Assembly (NCBI GenBank): GCA_050700835.1
Contig: JBOHDX010000128.1
Span: 52,610-116,609 of the forward strand
Source: JBOHDX01 sp050700835
GTDB lineage: Bacteria; Actinomycetota; Actinomycetes; Propionibacteriales; Nocardioidaceae
Reading direction: 5' to 3'
DNA length: 64,000 nucleotides
Part shown: positions 1-7,920 of the stretch, piece after piece
How positions within the stretch are numbered: position 1 is the first letter of the stretch
Layout of the letters: each line of letters starts with the position of its first letter
Made by a program: the position numbers and the translations under genes
Notes under the pieces: model-generated
What the model was told of the DNA's origin: nothing
Database searches by the model: none
The model's input: only the letters and a program-made list of their open reading frames with translations

Positions 1-543
1 CTGGAGCACTTCGCCGATCTCGACGACGACAACGTGGACGCGATCGCGTCGCTGGAGATGGGCGAGCACGTCGGCGACACGGAGTACTCAGTGTTCGTGC
101 ACAAGCTGTACGACCTGTGCCGTCCCGGCGGGCGGGTGCTCGTGCAGCAGATGTCACGCGTGCGTGGGGACTCCCCGGGTGGCGGTCCGTTCATCGAGAC
201 CTACATCGCCCCCGACATGCACATGAAGCCGCTCGCCACGACGATCGGACTGCTGGCCGGGGCCGGTCTCGAGATCCGTGACGTGCAGGCGATGCGTGAG
301 CACTATCCGCTGACCGTCGCGGCGTGGGCCGCGAACCTCGAGGCGCGCTGGCAGCGCGCCGTGGACCTCGTCGGTGAGCAGTCCGCCAGGGTGTGGCGGC
401 TCTACCTGGCCGGCGGGGGGCTCGCGTTCAGCGAGAACCGGATGGGCGTCGACCAGATACTGGCGGTACGCCCGGACGACGACGGCCGGTCGTCGATGCC
501 GCTGAGCCCGATCGACTGGCTGTCCCCCAGCTCCGAGGGATGA
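1..543 (+). CDS. Cyclopropane-fatty-acyl-phospholipid synthase family methyltransferase, 3' part
   Basis: The reading frame is open from base 1 to the stop at 541-543, so only about the last 180 residues are present; the SAM-binding N-terminal half lies outside the window. The visible part carries the family pattern of a post-motif region: SLEMGEHVG, then a Cys-Arg-Pro-Gly-Gly turn (CRPGGRVLVQQ), an FIETYIAPD stretch and a C-terminal helical part ending in a loop of low conservation. Members transfer a methyl or methylene group from S-adenosylmethionine to unsaturated phospholipid acyl chains at the membrane. The stop overlaps the ATG of the DUF1295 gene by four bases (ATGA), so the two are translationally coupled; CFA-synthase and DUF1295 genes commonly share operons in actinobacteria, consistent with lipid modification. 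Substrate is not deducible. Confidence 0.85.
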   Translation: MEHFADLDDDNVDAIASLEMGEHVGDTEYSVFVHKLYDLCRPGGRVLVQQMSRVRGDSPGGGPFIETYIAPDMHMKPLATTIGLLAGAGLEIRDVQAMREHYPLTVAAWAANLEARWQRAVDLVGEQSARVWRLYLAGGGLAFSENRMGVDQILAVRPDDDGRSSMPLSPIDWLSPSSEG

Positions 544-1361
544 ACCGCACCGGCATGGGAGTCGACTCTGCCGCGCTTGTCGCGACGCTGCTCTGCTGCC
601 TCGTTGCGGTGGTCTTGCTGATGGGCGCCACGATGGGACTCGCCGTCGCCCGTCGCCGGATGAGCATCGTGGACGTGGCGTGGGGACTCGGGTTCGTCCT
701 GGTCGCAGCGGTGTCGTTCGGCATCTCGGCCACCGGCGGCGGCGCCGACGGCAGCCGCTGGCTGCTGCTGGTGATGACCGCCGCGTGGGGGCTGCGGCTG
801 GCGATCCACATCGCACGACGCAACGCCGGTCGTCCGGAGGATCCGCGCTATGTCGCCCTGATGGGCGAGGACTCCCGCGGTCTCGCCGGCCGGGCCCTGC
901 GCCGGGTGTTCGTCCCGCAAGGGGTCACCATGTTCGTGATCTCACTGCCGATCCAGGTCGGCGTCAACAGCGACGCGACGCGCTGGTGGCTGGCCGCGCC
1001 CGGCATCGCGATCTGGCTGGTCGGTCTGACGTTCGAGGGCCTGGGCGACGCCCAGCTGGCCCGGTTCAAGGCCGACCCGGCGCACCACGGCCAGGTCATG
1101 GACCGCGGACTGTGGCGCTACACCCGCCACCCCAACTACTTCGGCGACGCCTGCGTCTGGTGGGGCCTCTGGCTCGTCGCCGGCTCGTCCTGGCTCGGTC
1201 TCGCCACGGTGGTCAGCCCGCTGCTCATGACGTACCTGCTGGCGGGCAAGACCGGCAAGCCGCTCACCGAGAGGTCGATGGCGGCGAGCAAGCCCGGCTA
1301 CGCCGACTACGTCGCGCGGACCAGCTCGTTCGTGCCGCTGCCGCCGCGCCGCACCCGCTGA
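540..1361 (+). CDS. DUF1295 family membrane protein (steroid 5-alpha-reductase/ICMT-like fold)
   Basis: This 273-residue protein has about six hydrophobic segments and the family signature RHPNYFGDACVWWG at residues 196-209, followed by a C-terminal GKPLTERSMAASKPGYADYV segment. The family is related to steroid 5-alpha-reductases and isoprenylcysteine methyltransferases, which act on lipid substrates at the membrane and, in the reductase branch, use NADPH. The chosen ATG at 540 overlaps the stop of the upstream methyltransferase (ATGA); an in-frame ATG further upstream would lie inside that gene and is less likely. The pairing suggests the two proteins modify the same acyl chain, for example methylation followed by reduction, but this is inference. 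Exact reaction unknown. Confidence 0.85.
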   Translation: MNRTGMGVDSAALVATLLCCLVAVVLLMGATMGLAVARRRMSIVDVAWGLGFVLVAAVSFGISATGGGADGSRWLLLVMTAAWGLRLAIHIARRNAGRPEDPRYVALMGEDSRGLAGRALRRVFVPQGVTMFVISLPIQVGVNSDATRWWLAAPGIAIWLVGLTFEGLGDAQLARFKADPAHHGQVMDRGLWRYTRHPNYFGDACVWWGLWLVAGSSWLGLATVVSPLLMTYLLAGKTGKPLTERSMAASKPGYADYVARTSSFVPLPPRRTR

Positions 1362-1363
1362 GC

Positions 1364-1430
1364 TGAGCCGAGCCCAGCCGAGCCGAGCCCAGCCGAGCCG
1401 AGCCGAGCCGAGGCGAGCCGAGCCGAGCCG
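1364..1430. repeat. GAGCC pentanucleotide satellite
   Basis: Immediately after the DUF1295 stop the DNA is a run of about 13 near-perfect GAGCC units (variants GAGCCC and GAGGC interrupt it). Five is not a multiple of three, so unit gain or loss would shift any frame read through it, but it lies outside the coding region. It may be a slippage-prone tract. No inverted symmetry that would make a terminator is evident in it. Confidence 0.9.
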
Positions 1431-1703
1431 TAACTGTCGGATCGATGCCGGTTGAGGCGACGGGCCGCAGCACCGACGGCCCGCTCAGGCAATGTGGCGC
1501 AGAAGCGCACCACCGCGAGCGCCCTCACCGGTGCCGATGCGCGCAACATTCGACGCTGGTGGCCCACTGAGCGGGATCGGCCTCATCCGTTCGGGTGAGT
1601 TCTGCCGGGCAATTCGGGCATCCTCTCTCTGTGTATTTACAACGTCACTCTCCGTAGCGCACGCTGACGCGTCAGTCAGTTCGTCGTCCCCCCCTGGAGC
1701 GTC
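1431..1703. other. Intergenic region upstream of the DUF1800 gene, with a 12-bp palindrome
   Basis: This gap between the GAGCC satellite and the DUF1800 start holds no convincing gene. It becomes more AT-rich near 1620-1650. A perfect 12-bp palindrome, CTGACGCGTCAG, sits at 1664-1675, about 30 bases before the ATG, and is followed by a partial repeat (GTCAG). Its position would suit an operator, but no regulator is linked to it. A GGAG motif at 1696-1699 precedes the start. Confidence 0.5.
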
Positions 1704-3194
1704 ATGACTACGTCGCTCACCGATCTCGTCGACGCCCTCCCCGAGGCAGCACAGGCAGCACGCCTCGGACTGCCGCGACTCGACGACCGGCATCTGTTGA
1801 GCCGGTTCAGCTACGGCATCACCCCCGCCCTGGTCGGGCAGTCCCGCGCCTCGGGGGGCGCCCGTGCCTGGTTCCACCACCAGCTGTACGGCAGGTTCCG
1901 CGATGCCGGTGCCAACGCCTTGTGGTCTTGGTATCCCAACCTGCACCACTCGGCCGAGCGGATGGCCGAGCTCGACCGCGAGCGGAAGGTGCTCGGCTAC
2001 TACTTCATGAACGACCTGCAGCGTTGGACGCTGATGCGCCGGATGATCAGCGAGCGCCAGGTGTACGAGGCGATGGTCGAGTTCTGGTCCAACCTGCTGC
2101 ACGTGCCGGCGCCGTGCGACAAGGGCTGGCCGTGGCGGGTCAGCTATGACCGGGCGATCCGGCGGCACGCGCTGGGCCGGTTCGACACGCTGCTGCACGT
2201 GGCCGAGACCCACCCGGCGATGGGGTGCTTCCTCGACAACGCCCGCTCGACCAAGGACGACCCCAATGAGAACCTCGGTCGCGAGCTGCTCGAGCTGCAC
2301 ACGGTCGGCCTCGGCGCCGGCTACTCCGAGCACGCGGTACGCCAGTCGATGTACATCCTGACCGGCTACCGGGTGGACGTGAACAAGACGTGGAAGTCGT
2401 GGTACTCCCAGAACGACCACTACAGGGGGCCTGTCAAGGTGCTCGGCTTCCGCGATCCGAACGGGCAGGGGGACGACGGCCAGGCGGTCACCGCTCGCTA
2501 CCTGCACTACCTCGCGCACCACCCGGACACGGCCCGGCGCATCGCGGCGAGGCTGATCGCCCGGTTCGTCAACGAGTCGCCACCGCCCGCGATGGTGACC
2601 GACATCGCCCGGGCGTACCTGCGGGCGAGGACCGACATCCGGTCCACGCTGTGGGCGCTGGTGAACCACCCCGACTTCAATCGGCACGCCGGCCCGAAGG
2701 TACGCACGCCAACCGAGGACGCGGTGGCGACGTTCCGCGCGGTCGGCGCCCGCCCGCACCGGCCGAGAAGCGGGAACGGCTTCGCCAACGCGATCGTGTT
2801 CCAGACCACCGCGATGGGTCAGCGGCCGTTCGACTGGCAACGCCCGGACGGGTTCCCCGACTTCAACCAGGCGTGGACCGGGGCCAGCCGGATGCTCAAC
2901 TCGTTCAACGTGCACCACCTGGCCGCCGGTGGCTACTACCCCGTCGAGGACGTGACCTACCGGACCGCCGCGTCGTGGCTGCCGCGCCTCCCGGCGAGTC
3001 TGGGCGAGGTCGTGGACCACGTGTGCCGCCAGGCGCTCACCCACCCGGCCACACCAGAGATCAAGTCCGCCGTCGCTGTCCGCCTTGGCATGCCGATGAG
3101 GACCCCGATCCGGGACCGCGCGCAGATGCCCGCCTATCGGATGGCGCGCTTGCTCGGGACCGTGCTCAGCACACCCCTGCACATGTCGCGATGA
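1704..3194 (+). CDS. DUF1800 family protein
   Basis: The 496-residue product matches the DUF1800 pattern: an N-terminal RLDDRHLLSRFSYGITPAL segment (about 27-45), a central RQVYEAMVEFWSNLLHVP helix-turn region (about 117-134), the highly conserved stretch NENLGRELLELHTVG (about 190-204) and an FVNESPPP segment. Function of the family is unknown; it is found almost always beside a DUF1501 gene, as here, where the partner starts 19 bases downstream. The two are probably co-transcribed and may form an exported pair. No clear signal peptide is visible on this protein. Start chosen at ATG 1704 after a GGAG ribosome site. Confidence 0.9.
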   Translation: MTTSLTDLVDALPEAAQAARLGLPRLDDRHLLSRFSYGITPALVGQSRASGGARAWFHHQLYGRFRDAGANALWSWYPNLHHSAERMAELDRERKVLGYYFMNDLQRWTLMRRMISERQVYEAMVEFWSNLLHVPAPCDKGWPWRVSYDRAIRRHALGRFDTLLHVAETHPAMGCFLDNARSTKDDPNENLGRELLELHTVGLGAGYSEHAVRQSMYILTGYRVDVNKTWKSWYSQNDHYRGPVKVLGFRDPNGQGDDGQAVTARYLHYLAHHPDTARRIAARLIARFVNESPPPAMVTDIARAYLRARTDIRSTLWALVNHPDFNRHAGPKVRTPTEDAVATFRAVGARPHRPRSGNGFANAIVFQTTAMGQRPFDWQRPDGFPDFNQAWTGASRMLNSFNVHHLAAGGYYPVEDVTYRTAASWLPRLPASLGEVVDHVCRQALTHPATPEIKSAVAVRLGMPMRTPIRDRAQMPAYRMARLLGTVLSTPLHMSR

Positions 3195-3213
3195 CTGCGA
3201 AGGAACTCTTGCG

Positions 3214-4479
3214 ATGACCGAGACCGAAGCGACCTGCGGGTGCTCCGACTACAGCTCCAGCCGGCGCCGGTTCCTGGCCGGCCTGACCGCGGCCGCGGGC
3301 ACCGGGATCGTCACCAGCGTGCTCGGCGACACCGTCCGGCAGGTGGCGTTCGGCGCCCCCGCCGGCTCCAACGTGCTGATCGTGCTGAGCCTGCGCGGCG
3401 GTGCCGACGGCATGTCCCTCGTCGTGCCCTACGGCGACCCCGGCTACTACCAAGCCCGGCCGACGATCGGGGTGCCGACCAGCACGCTGCTCGCCAAAGG
3501 AACGATGTTCGGGCTGCACCCGGGTTTCCGTCCACTGTTGCCGATGTGGAAGGACGGGCGCTTCGGCGCCGTGCATGCGGTCGGGCTGCCGCAGCCCAAC
3601 CGCAGCCACTTCTCGTCGATGGAGGAGATCGAGGACGCCGACCCCGGGTCGAGCCAGCGCAGTGGCTGGATCAACCGGATGATCGGGCTCAACCACAGCA
3701 CGGACCCCGCCGAGGCAGTGGAGATGGGCAGCACGATGGTGCCCACCTCGCTGTTCGGCCGGGCTCCGGTGCTGGGGCTGCGTGACCTCACCGACCTCAA
3801 ACTCGCCGGCACCACCGACCGCGCCCACACCCGGGCCTTCCACCGGTCGCTGCACCGGGTCTGGGACCGTGCTCCCGGTGCGCTCGGCCAGGGCGCGCGC
3901 GGCGCCCTGCGTACCACGGAGCACTACGGCCAGCTCGCCACCGCGCCGGTACGCCCGCGCAACGGCGCGGCGTACCCGCCCGGGGACCTGGCCGCCACCT
4001 TGAAGGACACCGCCACCCTGATCCGCGCCGGCGTGGGCACCCGCGTGGTCACCATCGACTACGGCACCTGGGACATGCACACCAGCGTCGGCACGCTCAC
4101 CTGGGGCAAGATGCGCGACATGGTCAAGGAGCTGGCCGAGTGCCTCGCGGCCTTCTTCACCGACCTGGGCCCCACCGGCAACCGGGTCACCATGGTCACC
4201 CTGAGCGAGTTCGGCCGCCGGCTCCAGCAGAACGGCGACGCCGGTCTCGACCACGGCTACGGCAACTGCGTCCTGCTGCTCGGCGCGGGCGTCAAGGGCG
4301 GTCAGGTGCACGGCAGGTGGCCGCACCTCAGCAGCGGCAGCCTCGTCGACGGCGACCTCGCGGTGACCACCGACTACCGCAGCGTGCTGACCGAGGTGGT
4401 GCAGTCGCGGTTCCCCGGCACCCGGATCTCGACGGTGTTCCCCGGCTTCAAGCCGGAGAAGATCGGCTCGATGGTCTGA
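3214..4479 (+). CDS. DUF1501 family protein, Tat-exported
   Basis: The 421-residue product begins with a twin-arginine signal, SRRRFLAGL at about residues 16-24 followed by an alanine/glycine-rich hydrophobic stretch, so export in folded form is expected. The mature part shows the DUF1501 hallmarks: NVLIVLSLRGGADGMSLV, an LPQPNRSHFSSME segment, IDYGTWDMHTSVG and LSEFGRRLQQNGDAGLDHGY. These Asp/His-rich stretches resemble the metal-binding core of alkaline phosphatase/sulfatase-fold enzymes, but no activity is established for the family. An AAGGA motif lies 8-10 bases before ATG 3214. Its gene follows DUF1800 in the same operon. Confidence 0.9.
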   Translation: MTETEATCGCSDYSSSRRRFLAGLTAAAGTGIVTSVLGDTVRQVAFGAPAGSNVLIVLSLRGGADGMSLVVPYGDPGYYQARPTIGVPTSTLLAKGTMFGLHPGFRPLLPMWKDGRFGAVHAVGLPQPNRSHFSSMEEIEDADPGSSQRSGWINRMIGLNHSTDPAEAVEMGSTMVPTSLFGRAPVLGLRDLTDLKLAGTTDRAHTRAFHRSLHRVWDRAPGALGQGARGALRTTEHYGQLATAPVRPRNGAAYPPGDLAATLKDTATLIRAGVGTRVVTIDYGTWDMHTSVGTLTWGKMRDMVKELAECLAAFFTDLGPTGNRVTMVTLSEFGRRLQQNGDAGLDHGYGNCVLLLGAGVKGGQVHGRWPHLSSGSLVDGDLAVTTDYRSVLTEVVQSRFPGTRISTVFPGFKPEKIGSMV

Positions 4480-4491
4480 CCGCAGGGCGGT

Positions 4492-5184
4492 TCAGGCCGA
4501 GCGGACGAACACGTGCGCCGCGGCCGCCTCGTCGATCTCCGCGGACTCGCCCCCGCGCGCCACGACCACGCCTTCGGGCCCGGGTGAGGCCAGCACCTCC
4601 TGGTCGGGCAGCACCCCCACCCGGCGCAGCACCGACATCACCTCCACGTCGGTCTGCAGAGGTTCGCTGATCCGGCGTACGACCAGGTTGACCGGACCCC
4701 CGGCGGCCGCGACCGCGACCGTCAGTGGGATCACGCCGTCGAGGAACTGCATCCGCCCGAGCGGCTCGCCGAGCTCGTCGAGCCCGGGGATGGGGTTGCC
4801 GTACGGCGACTCGGTCGGGTGGTCGAGCAGGTCGACCAAGCGGCGCTCGACGGTCTCGGAGATGACGTGCTCCCACCGGCACGCCTCCTCGTGGACGTAC
4901 TCGATGTCGAGGCCGATCACGTCGGTGAGCAACCGCTCGGCCAGCCGATGCTTGCGCATCACCCGGGTCGCCAGCCGCCGCCCCTCAGCGGTGAGCTCGA
5001 GGTGACGATCACCCTCGACCGTCACCAGCCCGTCGCGCTCCATCCTGGCGACCGTCTGGCTGACCGTCGGCCCGCTCTGGTGCAGGCGTTCGGCGATCCG
5101 AGCCCGCAGCGGGGTGATGCCCTCCTCGTCCAGCTCGTAGACGGTCCGGAGATACATCTCGGTCGTGTCGATCAGGTCACTCAC
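4492..5184 (-). CDS. ideR: Iron-dependent transcriptional repressor, DtxR/IdeR family
   Basis: A 230-residue IdeR: N-terminal winged helix (residues 1-73, recognition helix around SGPTVSQTVARMERDG), dimerisation/metal domain (74-140) and a C-terminal SH3-like domain. Numbering matches DtxR exactly, with site-2 ligands Met10, Cys102, Glu105 and His106 and site-1 ligands His79, Glu83 and His98. Cys102 is the residue that distinguishes iron-type IdeR/DtxR from manganese-type MntR. The protein binds Fe(II) in the cytoplasm and represses iron-uptake genes. Start is GTG at 5184 with the canonical MSDLIDTTEMYLRTVYEL opening; no strong ribosome site precedes it. The gene converges on DUF1501 with a 12-base gap. 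No IdeR box was recognised in this window, so its targets lie elsewhere. Confidence 0.96.
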   Translation of the reverse strand: MSDLIDTTEMYLRTVYELDEEGITPLRARIAERLHQSGPTVSQTVARMERDGLVTVEGDRHLELTAEGRRLATRVMRKHRLAERLLTDVIGLDIEYVHEEACRWEHVISETVERRLVDLLDHPTESPYGNPIPGLDELGEPLGRMQFLDGVIPLTVAVAAAGGPVNLVVRRISEPLQTDVEVMSVLRRVGVLPDQEVLASPGPEGVVVARGGESAEIDEAAAAHVFVRSA

Positions 5185-5374
5185 GTGGCGCCTGCCTCGC
5201 TTCGCTCGCTCACCTCGTCATTGTGTCCCATCCTCAAGTCCACCGGTTCTGTCTTGGTCGTCGACCGATGCCAGCCATGCCGAGGCGCGAGGCTCCCGCC
5301 AGGTACGCCGGGTACGCCAGGAGCCCGGGTCGGCGGAGTCGCATGACGCCCCGGCCTCCCCGTACGGTGGTCCG

Positions 5375-6175
5375 ATGCACCACGCGAGCACCGCAACGGA
5401 CGGCGACCATCCGGGTGATCTGGCAAGACCTGTCCCGGTCACGATCGATCCCCGCTTCCGCGGACCGGTGTCGTCGGGAAACGGCGGCTACACGGCCGGG
5501 TTGCTGGCACAGGTCCTGCTGACGACGACGTCGCTCCCGGACCCACACGACCAGGCTCCGCAGGCGGTCGAGGTGACGCTACGGATGCCGCCGCCGCTCG
5601 GTCGCCCGTTGCGGGTGGAGACGTTCGAGGACGGAGTCCGGATGCTCGACTCCGACGCACTCGTCGGCACCGCCGTCCTCGCCGAGCTCGACCCGACCCG
5701 GTGCGTCGACGCGGTGTCCGAGAGTGCCGCGCTGGCGGCCGAGGCGGCGTACCGGGGGCTGGTCTCGCACCCGTTCCCGGAGTGCTTCGTGTGCGGTACG
5801 GCCCGCACCCGCGGCGACGGGCTCGCACTCCGACCCGGCACCGTCTCCGACGGGCGGACCGCGTGCACGTGGCGACCGGACCCGAGCCTGGCCGACGCCG
5901 AGGGGCTGGTGCGCCCGGAGTTCGTGTGGGCCGCGCTCGACTGCCCCGGCGGCTGGACCGCCGACCTCGAGGGCCGACCGTTGGTGCTGGGCCGGATGAC
6001 CGCGTGCGTCGACGCCCGGCCCAGGGTCGACGAGCTGCATGTGGTGACCGGGTCGCTGCTGGGCGCCGAGGGTCGCAAGACCTTCAGCGCGTCGGCCGTC
6101 CACGACTCCGACGGGCGGGTCGTCGGCCGCGCCGCGCACACGTGGATCGAGATCGACCCGGCCGGCTTCGCGTGA
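5375..6175 (+). CDS. Thioesterase-like (hotdog) protein with CFVCG motif
   Basis: A 266-residue soluble protein. It opens after a variable N-terminus with FRGPVSSGNGGYTAG, typical of acyl-CoA thioesterase-like hotdog proteins, and carries in the middle PECFVCGTARTRGDGLALRPG (about residues 131-151), a conserved F-V-C-G motif of an uncharacterised actinobacterial family. No catalytic residue can be assigned with confidence. ATG at 5375 was chosen because upstream in-frame codons show no family character. The stop overlaps the GTG of the glucosidase gene by four bases, so the pair is coupled, an odd combination of a putative acyl-thioesterase and a sugar hydrolase. Function unknown. Confidence 0.7.
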   Translation: MHHASTATDGDHPGDLARPVPVTIDPRFRGPVSSGNGGYTAGLLAQVLLTTTSLPDPHDQAPQAVEVTLRMPPPLGRPLRVETFEDGVRMLDSDALVGTAVLAELDPTRCVDAVSESAALAAEAAYRGLVSHPFPECFVCGTARTRGDGLALRPGTVSDGRTACTWRPDPSLADAEGLVRPEFVWAALDCPGGWTADLEGRPLVLGRMTACVDARPRVDELHVVTGSLLGAEGRKTFSASAVHDSDGRVVGRAAHTWIEIDPAGFA

Positions 6176-7821
6176 CCCCGTCGGGGCACCCGTGGTGGCG
6201 GAACGCGATCTGCTACGAGATCTACGTCCGGAGCTTCGCCGACTCCGACGGCGACGGGGTCGGGGACATCCGCGGGGCCACCAGCCGGCTCGACTACCTT
6301 GCCTGCCTCGGCGTCGACGCGATCTGGCTGACGCCGTTCTACCGTTCACCGCAGGCCGACCACGGGTACGACGTGGCGGACTATCGCGACGTGGACCCGC
6401 TGTTCGGAACCCTCGGCGATGTCGACGCTCTGCTGGCGCAGGCGCACCAGCGCGGCCTCAGGGTCATCGTCGACGTGGTGCCGAACCACTCCTCGGATGC
6501 GCACCCGTGGTTCGTGGCGGCGCTGGCCGCCGGGCCGGGCGGTCCCGAGCGCGCGCGCTACATCTTCCGCGACGGTCGCGGTCGCGACGGCTCCGAGCCA
6601 CCGAACAACTGGGAGTCCGTCTTCGGCGGTCCGGCGTGGACGCGGGTGCCCGACGGTCAGTGGTACCTCCACCTCTTCGACTCCGCCCAGCCCGACTTCG
6701 ACTGGTCCAACCCCGACGTCGGCGACGACTTCGAGACCACCCTTCGGTTCTGGCTCGACCGTGGTGTCGACGGCTTCCGGATCGACGTGGCGCACGGCAT
6801 GGTCAAGAGCGAGGGCCTGCCCGACGTCTCCGGGCCGCAGTCCGGCTCTATCGACCAGGCGTTGTCCGACAGTGAGCGGCCGTACTGGGACCAGCCAGGT
6901 GTCCACGACGTCTACCGTCGGTGGCGCCGGATCCTGGCCGACTATCCCGGTGACCGGATGGCGATCGGGGAGGCGTGGGTGAGCACCGCGGAGGCGATGG
7001 CGCGCTACATCCGTCCCGACGAGCTGCAGCAGACGTTCAACTTCCACTGGCTCGAGGCTGAGTGGTCGGCCAAGGAGTTCCGCCAGGTCGTGGCGGACAC
7101 GTTCTCCGCGGTCGACCCGGTGGACGCCTCACCGACCTGGGTGCTCGCCAACCACGATGTGGTCCGCACGGTGACGAGGTACGGCGGCGGTGCCACCGGA
7201 CTGGCCCGGGCGAGAGCCGCGATGCTGGCGATGCTCGCGCTGCCCGGGTCGGCATACCTCTACCAGGGTGACGAGCTGGGGCTCGCTCAGGTCGACGTGC
7301 CGGCCGCGGACCGGCGTGACCCGACGTGGCTGCGTGGGGGCGGTGTCGGCCGGGACGGCTGCCGGGTGCCGTTGCCATGGACCGTCGGGCCGACGCCGTA
7401 CGGCTTCGGGCCTGACGGCTCGACGCCGTGGCTGCCACAGCCCGTCGGATGGGGTGATCTGTCGGTGGAGGCGCAGGACGCGTCCAGCGGCTCGACCTTG
7501 GGCTGCGTCCGTGCTGCGCTGGCGATGCGCCGCGAGCTGGTGGTGGGGCTCGACGGACGGGTGGAGATGCTCGACCTCGGGGAGGACGTGTTCGCGTACC
7601 ATCGCCGCGGCCCCGACGGCTCCCCTGGGCTGGTCTGCGTGCTCAACGCGGGCAGCCAGTCGGTCGACGTGTCCGCGCTCGGTGCCGTGGCCCTGTCCAG
7701 TGGCGACCTGCCCGCTTCGGCCACGGGGGAACGGCGTGCTTCGGCCAAGGCGGACGGGCGCGACAGGGACCCGTTCCGGGGCGTACTCCCGCCCGACACA
7801 GCCGCCTGGCTCCGCCCGTGA
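6172..7821 (+). CDS. Alpha-glucosidase / GH13 family glycoside hydrolase
   Basis: A 549-residue GH13 enzyme. The order of GH13 motifs is clear: WWRNAICYEIYVRSFADS at the N-terminus, region I DVVPNHSSD, region II GFRIDVAHGM with the nucleophile Asp, region III IGEAWVS with the acid/base Glu, and region IV VLANHDVVRT. Motif spelling and length fit oligo-1,6-glucosidase/alpha-glucosidase subfamilies that hydrolyse short alpha-glucosides in the cytoplasm; there is no signal peptide. Start is GTG at 6172 inside a GTGA overlap with the upstream gene; an upstream frame extension is in the other gene and is ignored. Trehalose or maltooligosaccharide linkage specificity cannot be told. Confidence 0.92.
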   Translation: MTPSGHPWWRNAICYEIYVRSFADSDGDGVGDIRGATSRLDYLACLGVDAIWLTPFYRSPQADHGYDVADYRDVDPLFGTLGDVDALLAQAHQRGLRVIVDVVPNHSSDAHPWFVAALAAGPGGPERARYIFRDGRGRDGSEPPNNWESVFGGPAWTRVPDGQWYLHLFDSAQPDFDWSNPDVGDDFETTLRFWLDRGVDGFRIDVAHGMVKSEGLPDVSGPQSGSIDQALSDSERPYWDQPGVHDVYRRWRRILADYPGDRMAIGEAWVSTAEAMARYIRPDELQQTFNFHWLEAEWSAKEFRQVVADTFSAVDPVDASPTWVLANHDVVRTVTRYGGGATGLARARAAMLAMLALPGSAYLYQGDELGLAQVDVPAADRRDPTWLRGGGVGRDGCRVPLPWTVGPTPYGFGPDGSTPWLPQPVGWGDLSVEAQDASSGSTLGCVRAALAMRRELVVGLDGRVEMLDLGEDVFAYHRRGPDGSPGLVCVLNAGSQSVDVSALGAVALSSGDLPASATGERRASAKADGRDRDPFRGVLPPDTAAWLRP

Positions 7822-7830
7822 CCGGGCCTG

Positions 7831-7920
7831 CGGTTTACCACGAGAACGTGGTAAACCGTCACTTCACATGGCCTGCACCCCATGTGAAGTGAGCACGTAC
7901 CACGAGAACGTGGTAAACCG
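7831..7920. repeat. Composite palindromic element, copy 1
   Basis: Ten bases after the glucosidase stop lies a module with three hairpins: B1 at 7831-7858 (11-bp arms CGGTTTACCAC/GTGGTAAACCG around GAGAAC), A at 7860-7891 (12-bp arms CACTTCACATGG/CCATGTGAAGTG) and B2 at 7898-7915 (arms TACCAC/GTGGTA, same GAGAAC loop). The same A-B arrangement recurs at 31118-31183. Both copies sit between convergent genes. The element could be a bidirectional terminator, a REP-like repeat or a protein-binding site. It abuts the stop codon of the MFS gene at 7921. Confidence 0.85.

Noticed and set aside
1485..3182. A 565-codon frame antisense to DUF1800
   Set aside because: DUF1800 motifs on the plus strand explain the codon structure; the antisense product has no recognisable domain.
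5185..5374. IdeR box near ideR
   Set aside because: No 19-bp palindrome of the TTAGGTTAGGCTAACCTAA type is present here or elsewhere in the window by eye.
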